From contig NW_006497672.1 of the NCBI RefSeq assembly GCF_000471905.2, positions 1,542,133 to 1,606,132 of the forward strand: a stretch of 64,000 nucleotides of DNA, read 5' to 3'. The notes under the pieces are model-generated. The model was not told the DNA's origin, ran no database searches, and saw only the letters and a list, made by a program, of their open reading frames with translations. Position numbers and translations under genes: made by a program. Within the stretch, counting starts at the first letter, position 1. The number at the start of each line of letters is the position of its first letter. Positions 23,641-35,772 of the stretch are shown here, one piece after another. This stretch comes from Amborella trichopoda. Taxonomy: Eukaryota > Streptophyta > Magnoliopsida > Amborellales > Amborellaceae.

Positions 23641-24623
23641 TCGACCCTAGCTTATCCGCAAAACAAACCCCAATAGCTGGTTATCAGATAAGTGGTTAAA
23701 GCAATAGTATAACACTTTACCACCAATGCCAAAATTTGGGTTGTAATATCTCGTGTTTGCTATGTTTATTGCTCGTCTCAATGTTTTGTATGAGTAGTTT
23801 TTATCATTAGATAGTAGGATAGACTCTTGAAAGGAGTTTCCTACACTTTTAGCCTAACAAAACCTGCTAGAGTAGTACTGTTTCTATAAATTCCGTCGAA
23901 GTACCTTCACTTGTACTTGCTAGTCATCAAAAGCAGACCTGACAAGTTGATTTGACTGTTATGACCGCTGATTGGTACTTCAGCCCATTCAGTCTCTTGC
24001 AAAATTAGATTTGATAAAACCCCATAATTGGGTTGTGGATAAATCTTAGATCTGCTAGGGGTGGCAATGGACCCCGACTCGACTCAGGACCCGCTTGGTA
24101 TACTCGAATGAGTCTAGGTATGGGTCCAACATTTGGACCCGGCGGGTCGCGTCCGGGTCCAAAACCTAGACCTGAACTCTATTCGGGGGCGCGTCTGGGT
24201 CTGGGTTCGGGTTCAGTTGGATCCGTTCTGTACTTGTAAACTGTTTAAGATAAAATACTTCAAGCCCTATTCATTTGGGTGTATTAAGGATTGTATACTA
24301 TAAGAAATCATAATCTTTAGCTATTAACAATAAATAAGACGGCTTGAAATCTAATGGTGGGTTTAGACTTTGTCGCCAATTATTTGGGTATATGATGGTA
24401 AAGAAAAGGCAAAAAAAAAAGAAAAAAGGGAGCTCACAGTGAGGTTGGCAATGGACCCGATTAGACCCTATGGGTACGGGTATGGGTCTCGAATACATTC
24501 GGGTTTGGGTTTGGGTCCAGTTGGATTTGACCCATACCCGATCTATTGCCACCCCTAAGATCGGCTAATGTGTTGAAAACTTGATCTTTATTAAAAATGC
24601 TTAATCAATCAATTCAATTTTAA
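23641..24623. repeat. Intergenic DNA with two GGGTC-rich, GTGGCAATGG-ended repeats
   Basis: At about 24056-24235 there is 'aggggtggcaatggaccc' followed by GGGTCC-rich sequence. At about 24443-24557 a shorter unit begins 'ggttggcaatggacccgatt' and ends 'gatctattgccacccctaa', so its ends are inverted repeats around GGCAATGGA. This structure is typical of small non-autonomous TIR elements in plants. No gene is seen. Confidence 0.5.
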
Positions 24624-24640
24624 AGCCTGCTCGAATGTCT
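24624..24640. repeat. Target-site duplication, left copy (long LINE)
   Basis: AGCCTGCTCGAATGTCT directly precedes the poly(T) of the minus-strand LINE. It matches 32636-32652 (AGCCTGCTCTAATGTCT) at 16 of 17 positions. Confidence 0.9.
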
Positions 24641-24897
24641 TTTTTTTTTTTTTTAAACGGTAATGTACGACTTATCATTAATTCAAATGTAAAATACTAG
24701 AAGTTCAAGCAAAGATACAAGATTATAGAAATGAAGTAACCAACAGAGAGGGAGTATAAACTCCTTTGGCAAGAACATCGACATCTTCATTTGCCTCTAT
24801 AACAATGTTGGACCGTTGCCGTAGAGGTTTATAAAATATCCCAAATTTGATGAAAAATAGTCGTTAATTTCCAAGGAATATGAGTCTTTCTTTTACT

Positions 24898-27800
24898 TTA
24901 GGCAGTGACATTTGTCGAGTCTCTTTTGATAATCCAGCCCCCTTCCAAAGTGCATAACAATTTCAAACCTTCTAATAAACCTCGTACTTCCGCTCCTGTT
25001 GTCATACCATAAGGACCCGAGTAAGAAAATATAATGTGACCCAAATTTTTTCTGATGAGACCACCATAGCTAGCTGGTCCTGGATTGCCAAGTGAACTTC
25101 CATCAAAATTAAGTTTGAAGGAATTCACAGGTGGTGGTATCCAAACAACTCACTACGAGTGTTGGTGGTAACACCCATAGTCACAACTGCCAAGGGATTG
25201 CTAATGATAATATTTTTAGGGATAAAGCCACGATCCTTATGTGTAAGGAACCAATCAGCTGCAACTGTCAAAATATTCGATTGTAATGTAGACAGATCTG
25301 TACCTATATTATCAAATGCTCTTTTATTTCTATCCTTCCATACACTCCAAAAAAGGCTATCCCATACAGATCTCTAAAGAATAGTTCCCATCTTTGAAAT
25401 ATCGGGTGTGAACCATTGGTCAAGAAGAGTTATGACATTATGGGGCAAAGGTTAGATCTTCGAAGAATATTTCCCATATTTGAAATATCGGGCGCGATCC
25501 ATTGGTGAAGAAGAACCTTGACATTTTGGGGCAAAGGTAATGACAGATTGAAGTACTACCGAACCCAATCTCAAATATGTGTAACAAAAGGGCATGAGAG
25601 GAAAAGATGCTGTGAAGTTTCATCATGGTCTTTGCATAGGATATATACATTGGTGATGATAAACCTCTTATTTATCAAGTTGTCAACAGTTGTTAATTTA
25701 TCTTGGCGCTGGATCCATAAGCTGCACTTTAAGAGGCAAATGTAATTTCTTAATCTTGAACAAACCAGCATCCAACTCTTTCAAATGATCAGAAAATAAT
25801 AGATTGTAAGTTGACTTAACCAAAAAATCTCCCTAAGGGGTAAAATCCCAAATAAAGCTATCAATCCATATTTGGAGTCAAATATGTGTTATTAAATAAT
25901 TCCAATAATATTTGATACTTCCCAATGAATGTGTCTGTACCTCTCTTGTACCTGCAAAGAATGTACCAAACAATATTATAAACATCCCTACTAGCCTCCT
26001 TGACAGATTCTATCGGGTTTAAAGCTTTTGAGAAAACCTTAGGGAAAAGGAATATCAACGGGTCATCTCCAATCCATTTGTCAAACTAAAAAAGAGTGGA
26101 TTTTCCAGTCCCCACCATTTTTTCGAATTGTCGTAGATACACAGATCTCTCATAGTCAATACCTCTCCAAACATGGGACAAACTTGTCTTGTTTCTTGGA
26201 ATTTTAATGAGGCCAAAGTTCAAATCTATTATATATTTATCTCTCAGAATAATAACCCAGAAGGACTCATATTGTGTATGGATCCTCTACCACCATTTTA
26301 CTAAAAGTGTTGAGTTCGTAAGTTTCAGTCTCCTAATACCCAATCCTCGCTCTTTCATTGGCCTAAATTTTTTTCCCAACTCACCAGATGAATTCTTTTC
26401 CTTCTTATGTCATCTCTGTATAAGAAATTTCTTATAATTATCTCTAGTTGCTTTTCAATTTTTTTTGGCATCTTAAATAAGAACATAAAATATACCGAGA
26501 GGTTGGACAAAGTAGATTTAATCAACGCATATCTTCCCCCCTAAGAAAGAGTTTAGCTTTTCAAGTGTTCAATTTCTTATCAAATCTCTCAACCACCAGA
26601 TCCCAAATTGATCTTGAAAGCCTTGAAGCCACTAAGGGAATTTCCAAATAAGTATAAGGTAAGGACTCAACCCTACAACCTAATAAATGTGCCATTCTTG
26701 ATACTACCATTTGTGGAAAGTCAATACCAATGAGCTTGGTTTTACTTAAATTAACTTTAAGTCAAGTTGATAACTCCACACTTTTCAAAAAAATCTATAG
26801 GCAAGTGATTTCTTTAACCGTAGGATCACATACTCTAATGGTATCATTAACATACTGTAAGTGTGATACTATAAGACTATTATTGTTAATATTAACATAT
26901 GATATGATCATTTGCACTGTCAATCCATTAGGCATGACATTAAAGCTCTCAGCTACCAAAGTATATAAAAATGGTGAAAGAGGTTCCCCTTGTCTCAATC
27001 CTCTTGATCCTTTGAAAAAACGAGTTGCTTTGCTATTAACAAAAACTGAAAAATAGGTAGAAGACATGCAACCATCAATCCACAATCTCCATCTTGAACG
27101 AAAGCTCAGTTTAGCTATGATACTTTATAGTACCCCCAATCAACATTATCATATGCCTTCTCAAAGTCTAGCTTACAAATAAGGCCTGGTTTGTCATCCT
27201 TGATTATTGAGTGTATATTCTTGTGCAACCAAAATACTATCTATAATTTGCCTATCTTTCAAGAATGCTGATTGTGGTCCTTCAATAACTATGTGAATCA
27301 CTTGGCGCAGTTTATTGGCTAAAATCTTTGCTATGATTTTATATAGACTATCAATAAGATTAATAGGCCGAATATCTTGATCTTTGCAATGATATTTTTC
27401 TTTGGAATTAAAGCAACAAAAGTGAAATTCATTGCAATATTAATTTTACCTCTCCAATAAATTTCTTACAATAATTGAACAATATCATCTTTCAAAATAT
27501 CCCAAAAAGATTGAAAAAAAACTATTGGGTATCAATCCGGGCCTAGAGCCTTATCTATGCCTAGGCCAAAGACTGCGTCTCTAATTTCTTGCTTTTCAAA
27601 TTTTTTTTCTAACCACAGAGTATGTTCTAACGGTAACCTAATAAAACATAGATCTTGAATAGATAGTTGAATCCCACCATCAGCCTCATAAGATTTCTTG
27701 AAATGATCAACCATGGCTCTTTCAACTTCTGATATGTTGTCACAGTTTATTCCTTCTATACACAAGTTTTGAATTGAGATACCACTTTTCCTTACATTAG

Positions 27801-28827
27801 CAATAGTATGAAAGAATCTCGTGTTTTTATCTCCCTCCTTGAGCCATTTCACAAGAGATCTTTGTCTCCTATGAATTTTTTGCAAATTAAGCAGTTGTTT
27901 ATACGTAGCCACCCATAAGCTTTTGTCTTTGAATTGATCATGTGTTAGAGCACCTCCCATGAACTGAACATTATCTAACTCCTCTATATGAGACTTTGCT
28001 GCCCCAATTTTCAATTGTAAATCTCCCCAAACATTCATCTTTCATGTAATAATCCTTTGTTTCAATAGTTAGAGCTTCTTTGAAATTTGGAAACCTTCCA
28101 ACCATCAATGGTAGTATTTGTCCAGAAATCTTCAATCATGTTGAGTAAAGGTATCTCTGATAGCCACGTCAATTCAAATCTAAACGGGGATGGTCGAGAC
28201 AAGAACCCGTCATAGTTATGGAGAAGAGGGGCATGCTCAAAAGAAATTTTGGCAGGGCTTTCACACTTATTTTTGGGAAACGAGTAACAAAGTTAGAACA
28301 GAGAAGAAACCTGTCTAACCTTATCAAAATAAGATCGTGTAAATTATGATTGGACCAGGTATAATTAACCCCAGCAGAAAGAAGATAAATCAATTCATGG
28401 TGCTGTATAAAACCCTAAAATAATCTCATACAAGAAGACATATAAGGAGAAGATGTAGATTCACTTGACAATCTAATAATATTAAAGTCAACACAAACTA
28501 ACCAAGACACATTCAAATTTAAATGAATATTTAAAGGCCCCTGGAAAACAATGGAAATATGTCTATTTGAAAGAAAGTTTTGTGAAGCACTCACAACCAA
28601 AGGGTTCCAAATGACCCAAATATCACCAGAATAACCAGAAGCATCTACTCCCAAAAAATCCAGAGAGTTATTTTCCCAAATCAGTCTAGCAGTATGAAGA
28701 GTCGTGGCCTTCAATTTAGTTTTCTAGAGAAGCAAGAGATCAGATCTTTCCTTTCTACAAAAAAAAAAACATCTCTCTTGCGTTGAATACTATTGAGGCC
28801 CATGACATTCCAACATAACACTTTCAT
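24898..28827 (-). pseudogene. LINE ORF2: endonuclease, reverse transcriptase, zf-RVT, RNase H (decayed)
   Basis: The likely start is the ATG at 28827-28825, giving KVLCWNVMGLN, the usual start of the plant LINE endonuclease. Endonuclease pieces follow at 28714-28415 (GDIWVIWNP, then VDFNII) and 28393-28169 (NYTWSNHN and LIRLDRFLL). The linker before the RT is the 168-codon frame 28038-27532 (WLKEGDKNTRFFHTIANVRK). The RT palm is at about 27085-26795 with GLRQGEPLSPFLYTLVAE, but the catalytic box reads YVND instead of the usual FADD or YADD. A zf-RVT remnant is at 25771-25571 (DETSQHLFLSCPF). RNase H (NFDGSSLGNPGPAS) is at 25128-24898. Reading frames change repeatedly. Confidence 0.88.
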
Positions 28828-28979
28828 ACAGACTAGTAACCATTTATATGTTTGCTGACCCTTGAAGGACCAACAAACATAGGTAACAAAGGTTCAGAAT
28901 ATGTGCGATGACAAGCACTTACCTCATCGTGATCATAATTAATATGGCATACCAATTTATCAAGTTCTCTTTGAAGCTT

Positions 28980-30659
28980 TCATTTCTTATTGGATTTCTG
29001 AATTTTTCCCCCAACAAGCCTTTCTTCTAGTCCTTTTTTATGCTCCTCCTTAAGAGTATTTGTAATGGCGTCAAGAGAATCACCATAACATACATTAATT
29101 GCATCCAAAACTGTACTAACTTCTAAAGGTCGGATAACTAAGGACATGCCATCATCGACGTTGTCATAGTCATCGTATCCCTCAAAGTCATCGACTACAG
29201 GAACTTCATCATCAATATCATCACTCGGTGGTCTCATAGAAATCGGAGGGACTATAAGAGATTCTTCCAGCTCATGTTCTTTGAGGCTTTGACTACTATT
29301 ATCAAGAATAACACTTTCAAGATTTTTCCAAAGTCTATCATTATAGGTAGAAAGAGCAGATCTTCCTTCCCTATCTTCTTCCTCACTCTCAACATTATAA
29401 ACCAACACTGGTTTTTCAATAAACTTCCATTTTTTTGTGTCTTTAACTGCTTGGAACCAACCCTCCCAAATGGACTCATGTGCTGCATCTTTTCTTTTTC
29501 ATATTTCATCTCTTTACTTGCATTAGAGAAAGAGCTACCTTGAAGCTCAACATTGACGTTCTTTTGGGTTACATATGGGATGAGAACTTCTTTTAGAAGC
29601 TACATAATTTTCTTATCTTTGATGGAAGTTTGTGGAAAGGAATTAATTGACCACTCATCCAAACTTCCAAAGGGAAACTTTCCAAAGTTTCAAACCGGTT
29701 ATGGCAGGAAATAACATTGGGTTCCAAAACATATGAATTTTGGCAAGGAATTTCCATAGCATATTTTTTTGGAATGTTTCCATCAAATTAACAACCCATT
29801 TTTTAATGATACGTTTCCCTTTGAGTGATGGCGTGGCAGCATAAGAATGACCTGAATTTGCCCTCCCACGAAATTTATGGCGATGATATCCGTTGTCTAT
29901 TTTTGAAACTCCATTGTTGCAGCTTGAGACTGACGATAATGGCTTATGGCAACCATCATCCTTATTAACATTCTGCTCACCATTCAGGCTATGTTTCACA
30001 TCTTCAGAAGATACTTCAACGAAACCTCCCTTCTGAATTCAAATCTTTTTAAATATATTTTTAAAATCAAAACCTCCCATCTTTAAGATACCCTCTTTAG
30101 GATGATTTGTACTCTTAGTTTATACCAAGAAAACAAGGGCATGATAGCCGGTTAAATTCCAATCAATCTTGATCACCTGACCACATAGATTTGCTACCTC
30201 TTTAAAGACTTCAAAAGACCAAGCAATGGTTGGAATACCAGAAACCGAAAAACCAGGATGATTTTGGTTTGATCAGGGAGGCTTTTAAGGTGGGGACCCA
30301 TCTTTCTGCGATCAAATCAGCCCCCCGGAAGCTCCAAAATATCTGATCAATTACTTTAATAGCTTCCTCACAAGAACCCAGAAAACAAATAAATTTACCT
30401 TCCAGGATCGAACGACACAGGCTCCGGGTTTTAGTCCATGCTTATCAACCTATTCCTAGAACATTTATACTTCCAAAAATCTATCATTGAAAGTCACGAT
30501 CACTACTGATTGAATTTTCTTTTCTCGTTCTTTAATGATAACATCTCTAACCAAAATAGTGGGGTTCTTATGGAAATGAGAACTCAAGGGAGAACGTAAA
30601 GTAGCAACATAAGAAATATCGCCTTTCTTCATCTTCTTCTCAGAATGTACCTTTCTCAA
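28980..30659 (-). pseudogene. LINE ORF1 remnants (DUF4283-like)
   Basis: Frames at 30659-30465, 29999-29655 and 29408-28980 lie just upstream of ORF2 on the same strand. Between about 30400 and 30100 a minus-strand frame encodes fragments such as GKFICFLGS and GIPTIAWSFEVFKEVANLCG. These resemble the nucleic-acid-binding DUF4283 region of plant LINE ORF1 proteins. The last piece is strongly acidic (DDIDDEVPVVDDFEGYDD). No CCHC zinc knuckle was recognised. The frame is broken several times. Confidence 0.65.
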
Positions 30660-32635
30660 CTCTTCATCGTTCTACCACCCAATTGCTCGTCGCCATTACT
30701 ATTGTATCACCCGCTTGTCTTCTCTTAAGAACTCAAGGCACAAACTTTTCTTAATACTTTTCAGTTCAACACTTCATCCTTAAATTAAGACTTTAGAAGT
30801 TTAAGCGCCCAAAAAGTTGCAGCATAACCCATTAATCAAATGCAACAAAGCTCCATCTTAAAAACGACATAATAGACCACGGAATTCAGTGACAAAGTTC
30901 ACAAAGCAAACCAAAACCCATAGTGAACCATCAAAATCTAGCAGGCAGTCGTTATAAGACCATAAATATTCCAAAGCCAAGAAAGAAAACCACAAATTCC
31001 TCAGAAAAATACACATCCACCATGAAACAAGCAATTCAAAGATCAAATTCATCAAACATCCTGAACTGAGCCAGAGCACCAAACTAACCATCCAGATTCA
31101 GAAAGAAAATTGAATAATGCGGGATTGCCCTTACGTGGTCAACGAACTCATACTAAGCTAGGGCTTCAGAGCTAAACAATTAAAGTTTCAAAGCGCAAAA
31201 ACACACTAACCTGTAAGAAGAAGGACCTTTTCTATCTGAGTAATTTTTTAGTCTCATTACCATATACCACATGCCATAATCATCTATCAAAAAAATTTAT
31301 CTCTTTAGATTTCTACAAGGATGCTCTCTTTGAAAACCTTCTTCCCCTTGCATGCCAGCCAAAGAAAATCTCTATAGTATCAAATCCTTGCACAAGCAAA
31401 TCTATACAACAACAAATCCTTACATGCTAAAACCTTGCACAACCAACAAACCCTTGCACAAGCGTGAAACCCTAGAGGTCTTCTCCAACATCAAACCCTT
31501 CATCTCCCCAAACCTCTTCTCTCTAGGTGAGGGGTGCTTTTGTGATTCCTGCCTCTCTCTCGCACCACAGACGAGTGCTCGCTGCACCAAGGGTCTTCTC
31601 TCTCTCTACTCCGTCTGCCTCAATATGAAAATTTAGACCTTCAAAATTATTGCCTAGCTGCTCGACACTCTAAACGAGAGGCATCTCTGAGCCTCAATAA
31701 CCTCCCACCGGCACGAGAACATCATCCTCTCTCTAATTACCTCCCACAGGCAGTAACATGTTCATCCCCCTCCGTATTTTGGCAGCCATGGTGTTTATAA
31801 CACTCTGATTAGAAAATCACCCAGCAATAGAGGGGAAAACTCAAGAAATTATTTGTTTATCTTTTATGCAAGCACTAACCTCTCTATCTAGACTTGCTTT
31901 GCAAGCACCTGATAGTGCTTTCCCATTGCTGGTTTCTGGTTTTGTTGCAAGTTTCTTGGGCCGATCTGTTGGTTTTCTCGTTGATTGTCGTAGTTTTTCG
32001 CCTGATCTAAAGGTTATCAGGCTGGCTCTCTCCAGCTTTAGTCTTGCCTTAGCCTAGCCTTTGTGAATTGTTTCTTTGTCTACCCTGGTGAACCCTTGCA
32101 CTCTCTCGATCCCTTGGACGTCTCGATATTTACTATGTCCAAAACTTGAGGACTAAATATTATGTTTACTTGGAGACCAGGCTTTTGCTCTCTGCTTTTT
32201 CGCTCATTATTTTAGCTTGTCCTTGAAGCCATAATCACTAGGCATGTATCTATCGTTTCTTTTTAGAGTATGCCATTCTATCTCTCATGTGTATGTCTTT
32301 CCCTCCCCACTTGTATCTCTTAATCTTCTCTCCTCTTATCATTATCTTCTCCCACAATGGCCCCAAAAAAGAAGGGAGAAAGAAGTGGCAAGCCCCCAAA
32401 AAATCTCAAAATATCGGAAGAGCCACAAGAGATAGAATTGGACCAGCAAGACGAGTTGGAGAAGCTAGAGCAAATGGAGGAGGAACCAGAGCAAATGGAG
32501 GAGGACTCGGAGGAGGAGCCGGAAGAGAAGGCAGAAGAGGAACCAGAGTAATGGAGGAGGAGATAGCGGAGAAGGAGCCAGGAGAGCAGGCAGAACCCTA
32601 GTTTTACTTATCTATCTGTACTGTCTTTCAAGGTT
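30660..32635 (-). other. 5' region of the long LINE
   Basis: About 2 kb lies between the ORF1 remnant and the right target duplication. The part nearest ORF1 (30660-31230) is T-rich on the element's sense strand, as a leader would be. From about 31340 to 32635 it is the plus strand that looks leader-like: CT-rich, followed by a 64-codon lysine- and glutamate-rich frame at 32357-32551 starting MAPKKKGERSGK. This could be a 5' inversion, a different element, or chance. Confidence 0.5.
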
Positions 32636-32652
32636 AGCCTGCTCTAATGTCT
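32636..32652. repeat. Target-site duplication, right copy (long LINE)
   Basis: AGCCTGCTCTAATGTCT differs from the left copy (24624-24640) by one base. The original unoccupied site can be read as the left flank joined to 'tccatatttcac'. Confidence 0.9.
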
Positions 32653-33085
32653 TCCATATTTCACTAGACAATCGTCAACTTTTCCTCAATATTTGGTACA
32701 GAAATTTGTCGTAAGCAAATGGTGTAGGACAAACTTTATAGTAATAGTGTATTACTAGTTAAACATACGTGGTTTCTATGCGGGCAAGCTCGCACACCAA
32801 CTTAGGTTGGTAATGGAGACTACATGGTCACAATGTAATATATACTATCCAACTAAGTTGGACCATACTTAGCAAGTTGTCATTTTTTGTACAAATGTTT
32901 TTTTTTTTTAAACACAATTTTTCTCTAAAACGTTTAATCTACTATATTTTCAAAAGTTTGGCAAAAAACCTGTGATCTTTTCATAAGAATGTTTAAAATG
33001 AGTCCTATTGAACTTTAAGAAAAAAAATGGCATTTATTGCTTGTCATTTTTTTTTGGGAACTAAAAGGTAGGGGTGCAGTTTTTA
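32653..33085. other. Non-coding stretch
   Basis: AT-rich DNA with no open frame or domain. I see nothing beyond homopolymer T and A runs. Confidence 0.4.
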
Positions 33086-33094
33086 CTAGTTCTG

Positions 33095-34438
33095 TAAAGT
33101 TATCATCATCGTGCAAGCCTTTTCCTAACTAATTGAGATTGGCTACAAGAATTCAGGTCCGTCATTTTGCTCTATTATGGGTCATACCCTCAGTGAGGTC
33201 ATAAGTCCTTATTTGTTTTTTTACTACTTCCACCGATATCATTTTGGGCTTACCCCTTGTCCTTTTTTAGCCGTCTACTTGAACTAACTCGTACCTCCTA
33301 ACAGGTGTTGTATTAGGTCTCCACAACACATGACCAACCCACCTAAGTCTATTTTTTATCATCCTATCGCGTATTAGTACCACACCTATTCTTTTGACTG
33401 TATTTGTTCTAAATTCTATTGTTTATTGACTGCCAATATTCTACCCCATAAAGCAAAACTGGTCCCATAGTTGTCTTATGGAACTTGCCTTTTAACTTCA
33501 TTGATTATGACGATCACATAAAACTTAGGTTACACATCTCCACTTAACCCACCCAGCTCCAATTCTATGAGTGGTATCTTTCTCAATCTCTATATTTTCC
33601 TGATTATTGACCCAAGATATCGTAAATGCTTTTTTTTTTTGGTATTTTTTAGTTGTCAATCTTAAGTACCTCGTCTCTATTCATATTATTACTAAACTTG
33701 TATTCCATACTTTGTCTTAGTCCAACTAATTTTAAAACCTTTAGATTCTAGAGCATCCTTATAAAATTCTAACTTTATGTTAACATCATTTTGGGTCTCA
33801 TCGATCAAAACATGTCGTTCACGAACAATATGTATTGTGGTTCCTCATCTTGTAGGTGCCTAGTTAGGTCGTCCATAATTAAGATAAAGAGGTATATGGG
33901 CTAAATGTTCATCCCTGATATAGACCTATAGTTACTGAAAACTCACTCATCTCTCCACTAGACTATACTACTTAGTGCTTCATTGTACATATCTCTCTCC
34001 ACGTAGAAGTAGTGTCTAGAGATTTTTTTTTTCCCCAATATCTATCAAATCAAATATTGAGTAACTATATCATGAGCTTTGTTTATATAAATAAAGACTA
34101 TGTAGACGTTTTCTTCATTTGTCTTAAATTTCTCAATCAGTTGCCTAAGTAGAAAAGTAGACTCAGTTGTTGACCTTCTAGCATAAAACCAAATTGACTT
34201 TCTGATACATATGTTTCATGCCTTAGTTATTATTCAATCACTCTCTCCCACATCTTCATAGTGTGGCTCATAAGTTTGATATCTCTTTATAATTTTCACA
34301 ATTCTATATGTCTCATTTGTTTTTGTAAATAAGTATCATAATATTTTTCCTCCATTCATATGACATTTTCTTTGTTCTCGATACTTGTTGAATATCTTAG
34401 TCAACTAGTTAATGCTAATTTTCCTCATATACTTCCAA
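33095..34438 (-). mobile_element. RTE-type LINE, 5'-truncated and decayed
   Basis: The 3' end on the minus strand ends near 'atcatcatcg', like the copy at 60.15 kb. Shared words include 'attgagattggctacaagaatt' (partial) and 'cataccctcagtgaggtcata', matching 'attgaggttggctacatgaatt' and 'cataccctcagtgaggccata' in the other copy. Homology runs up to about 34435 ('tttcctcatatacttccaaac'), where copy 2 continues with reverse-transcriptase sequence. No long frame is left. It is the more decayed of the two RTE copies. Confidence 0.75.
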
Positions 34439-34440
34439 AC

Positions 34441-35151
34441 TTGTTAGGATGGATTTAAGGTGGCTACTAATACGGATTAATACAAAATCAGATTTGGATC
34501 AAAATATCTCTTTAAACCTTAATTGAAAATATTATCAAATACTTTGAATGCATATAATCAAATCACATAAGAAGCATAGCATTGGTCTATAATAAGAGCT
34601 CCTCAAATGATCTATTCAAATCTCCAATTTGATATCCTCAATTTCATGCACTATTCTAATCATGAATCATATAAAGATGAACAAATAAATGTATGGAACG
34701 AACTCACTAATATGTTCCAACTGGGCCTTGTAGAGAATAAGTAGCTCCATACTTTTAGTGCATCATAAGCATGTCAAACCTTGCTGAAAAATTTGGAGCA
34801 TAAAGGGATTAATAGCATTGTAGAAAAGGAAGTAATAAAGAGGTGATGGAACAATATGACTTCATAATAGATAATTAGGGTATCCCTTGCAAGGCTATGG
34901 ATGCACTCTTGAACTCAAGACACTTCTAAATACTTAACGAGAGGTGCAACACATCAAACTTTCCAAACCCTATCTCAACACTTTGCTTCAATGGTTAGAA
35001 GAGAAATAAATGGAGGAGCTTTTAGGAAACATGTAATAAAATGGGTAAAATAAAATAAGATATTTTAATCATTTTGAAAAAGATAAATAAAGTAGTTTTA
35101 TTTATTTCAAAACAGTTCTTGAGGGCATGAGAAAACCCTCGTTTAATATTC
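34441..35151 (-). repeat. Probable 3' LTR of the Ty1/copia element
   Basis: On the minus strand, a polypurine-like 'agtgggagaa' (about 35153-35162) is followed by TATTAAACGAGGG, probably a mutated TG start. The segment ends with ...CATCCTAACA at 34441. This is the usual arrangement at the 3' end of plant copia elements. There are no coding frames. Confidence 0.55.
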
Positions 35152-35772
35152 TCCCACTATTTTTGACATAGTGTTGGCTTAATAAAATATCCATCCATTG
35201 AAGCAAGAAGGTCTATTGTGATCACTTGAGCTGTACATTCTCAAGCGATCGATCTACCCACACATACCATCCACTCACTCAATGGCATCAACCACATACT
35301 TTCCCATGCTCATTATAATCATGACGTATTGCATGATCATTAACCACTTCATGAACTTCATGCATATGCTTCTAAATCTATATAATCTCTTCACAGGTAT
35401 CCAAAAACAAATAGTAGTGGATACCCTCTATTGTTATGCTATACATGTACCCATCACATGTGGTGCCATTTCATAGGTGCAGTGAGTCACCACAAAATCT
35501 CATAAAGAGATGTATATCACTAAGAGATTCTCAACAACTCGGATAACCACTAGCACATCACTTCCCTCTAACTAGGTATAATGGAAAACTGTGTGCAATT
35601 GCATGCTAGCTGGTAGTGGTTTGTGGCGACATCCCTTCGAGGGATTATCACATAATGAAACATTAAAGGTCAAATAATCTAACCTTTCCACCTGTGGAGG
35701 TTCAATCACCTACCACAAAGGCATCCATGCCACAAAGGCGGGTAATATCACAAAGTCATAATCATCATAGTG

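Larger units (their letters stand above)
24641..32635 (-). mobile_element. Long L1-like LINE, about 8.0 kb, with 17-bp target duplication
   Basis: The poly(T) at 24641-24654 is the 3' poly(A) tail of a minus-strand element. A 17-bp duplication brackets it exactly. Reading the minus strand: a 5' region (32635 to about 30660), ORF1 remnants (about 30659-28980), and ORF2 (about 28827-24898). ORF2 carries endonuclease, reverse transcriptase, zf-RVT and RNase H. Many stops and frameshifts are present, so it is dead. Five-prime to three-prime domain order is that of plant L1-type elements with RNase H. It is the longest insertion in the window. Confidence 0.88.

Noticed and set aside
32357..32551. 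64-codon Lys/Glu-rich frame as a host gene
   Set aside because: It lies inside the target duplication of the long LINE, so it is part of that insertion. It is kept only as evidence for a possible 5' inversion.
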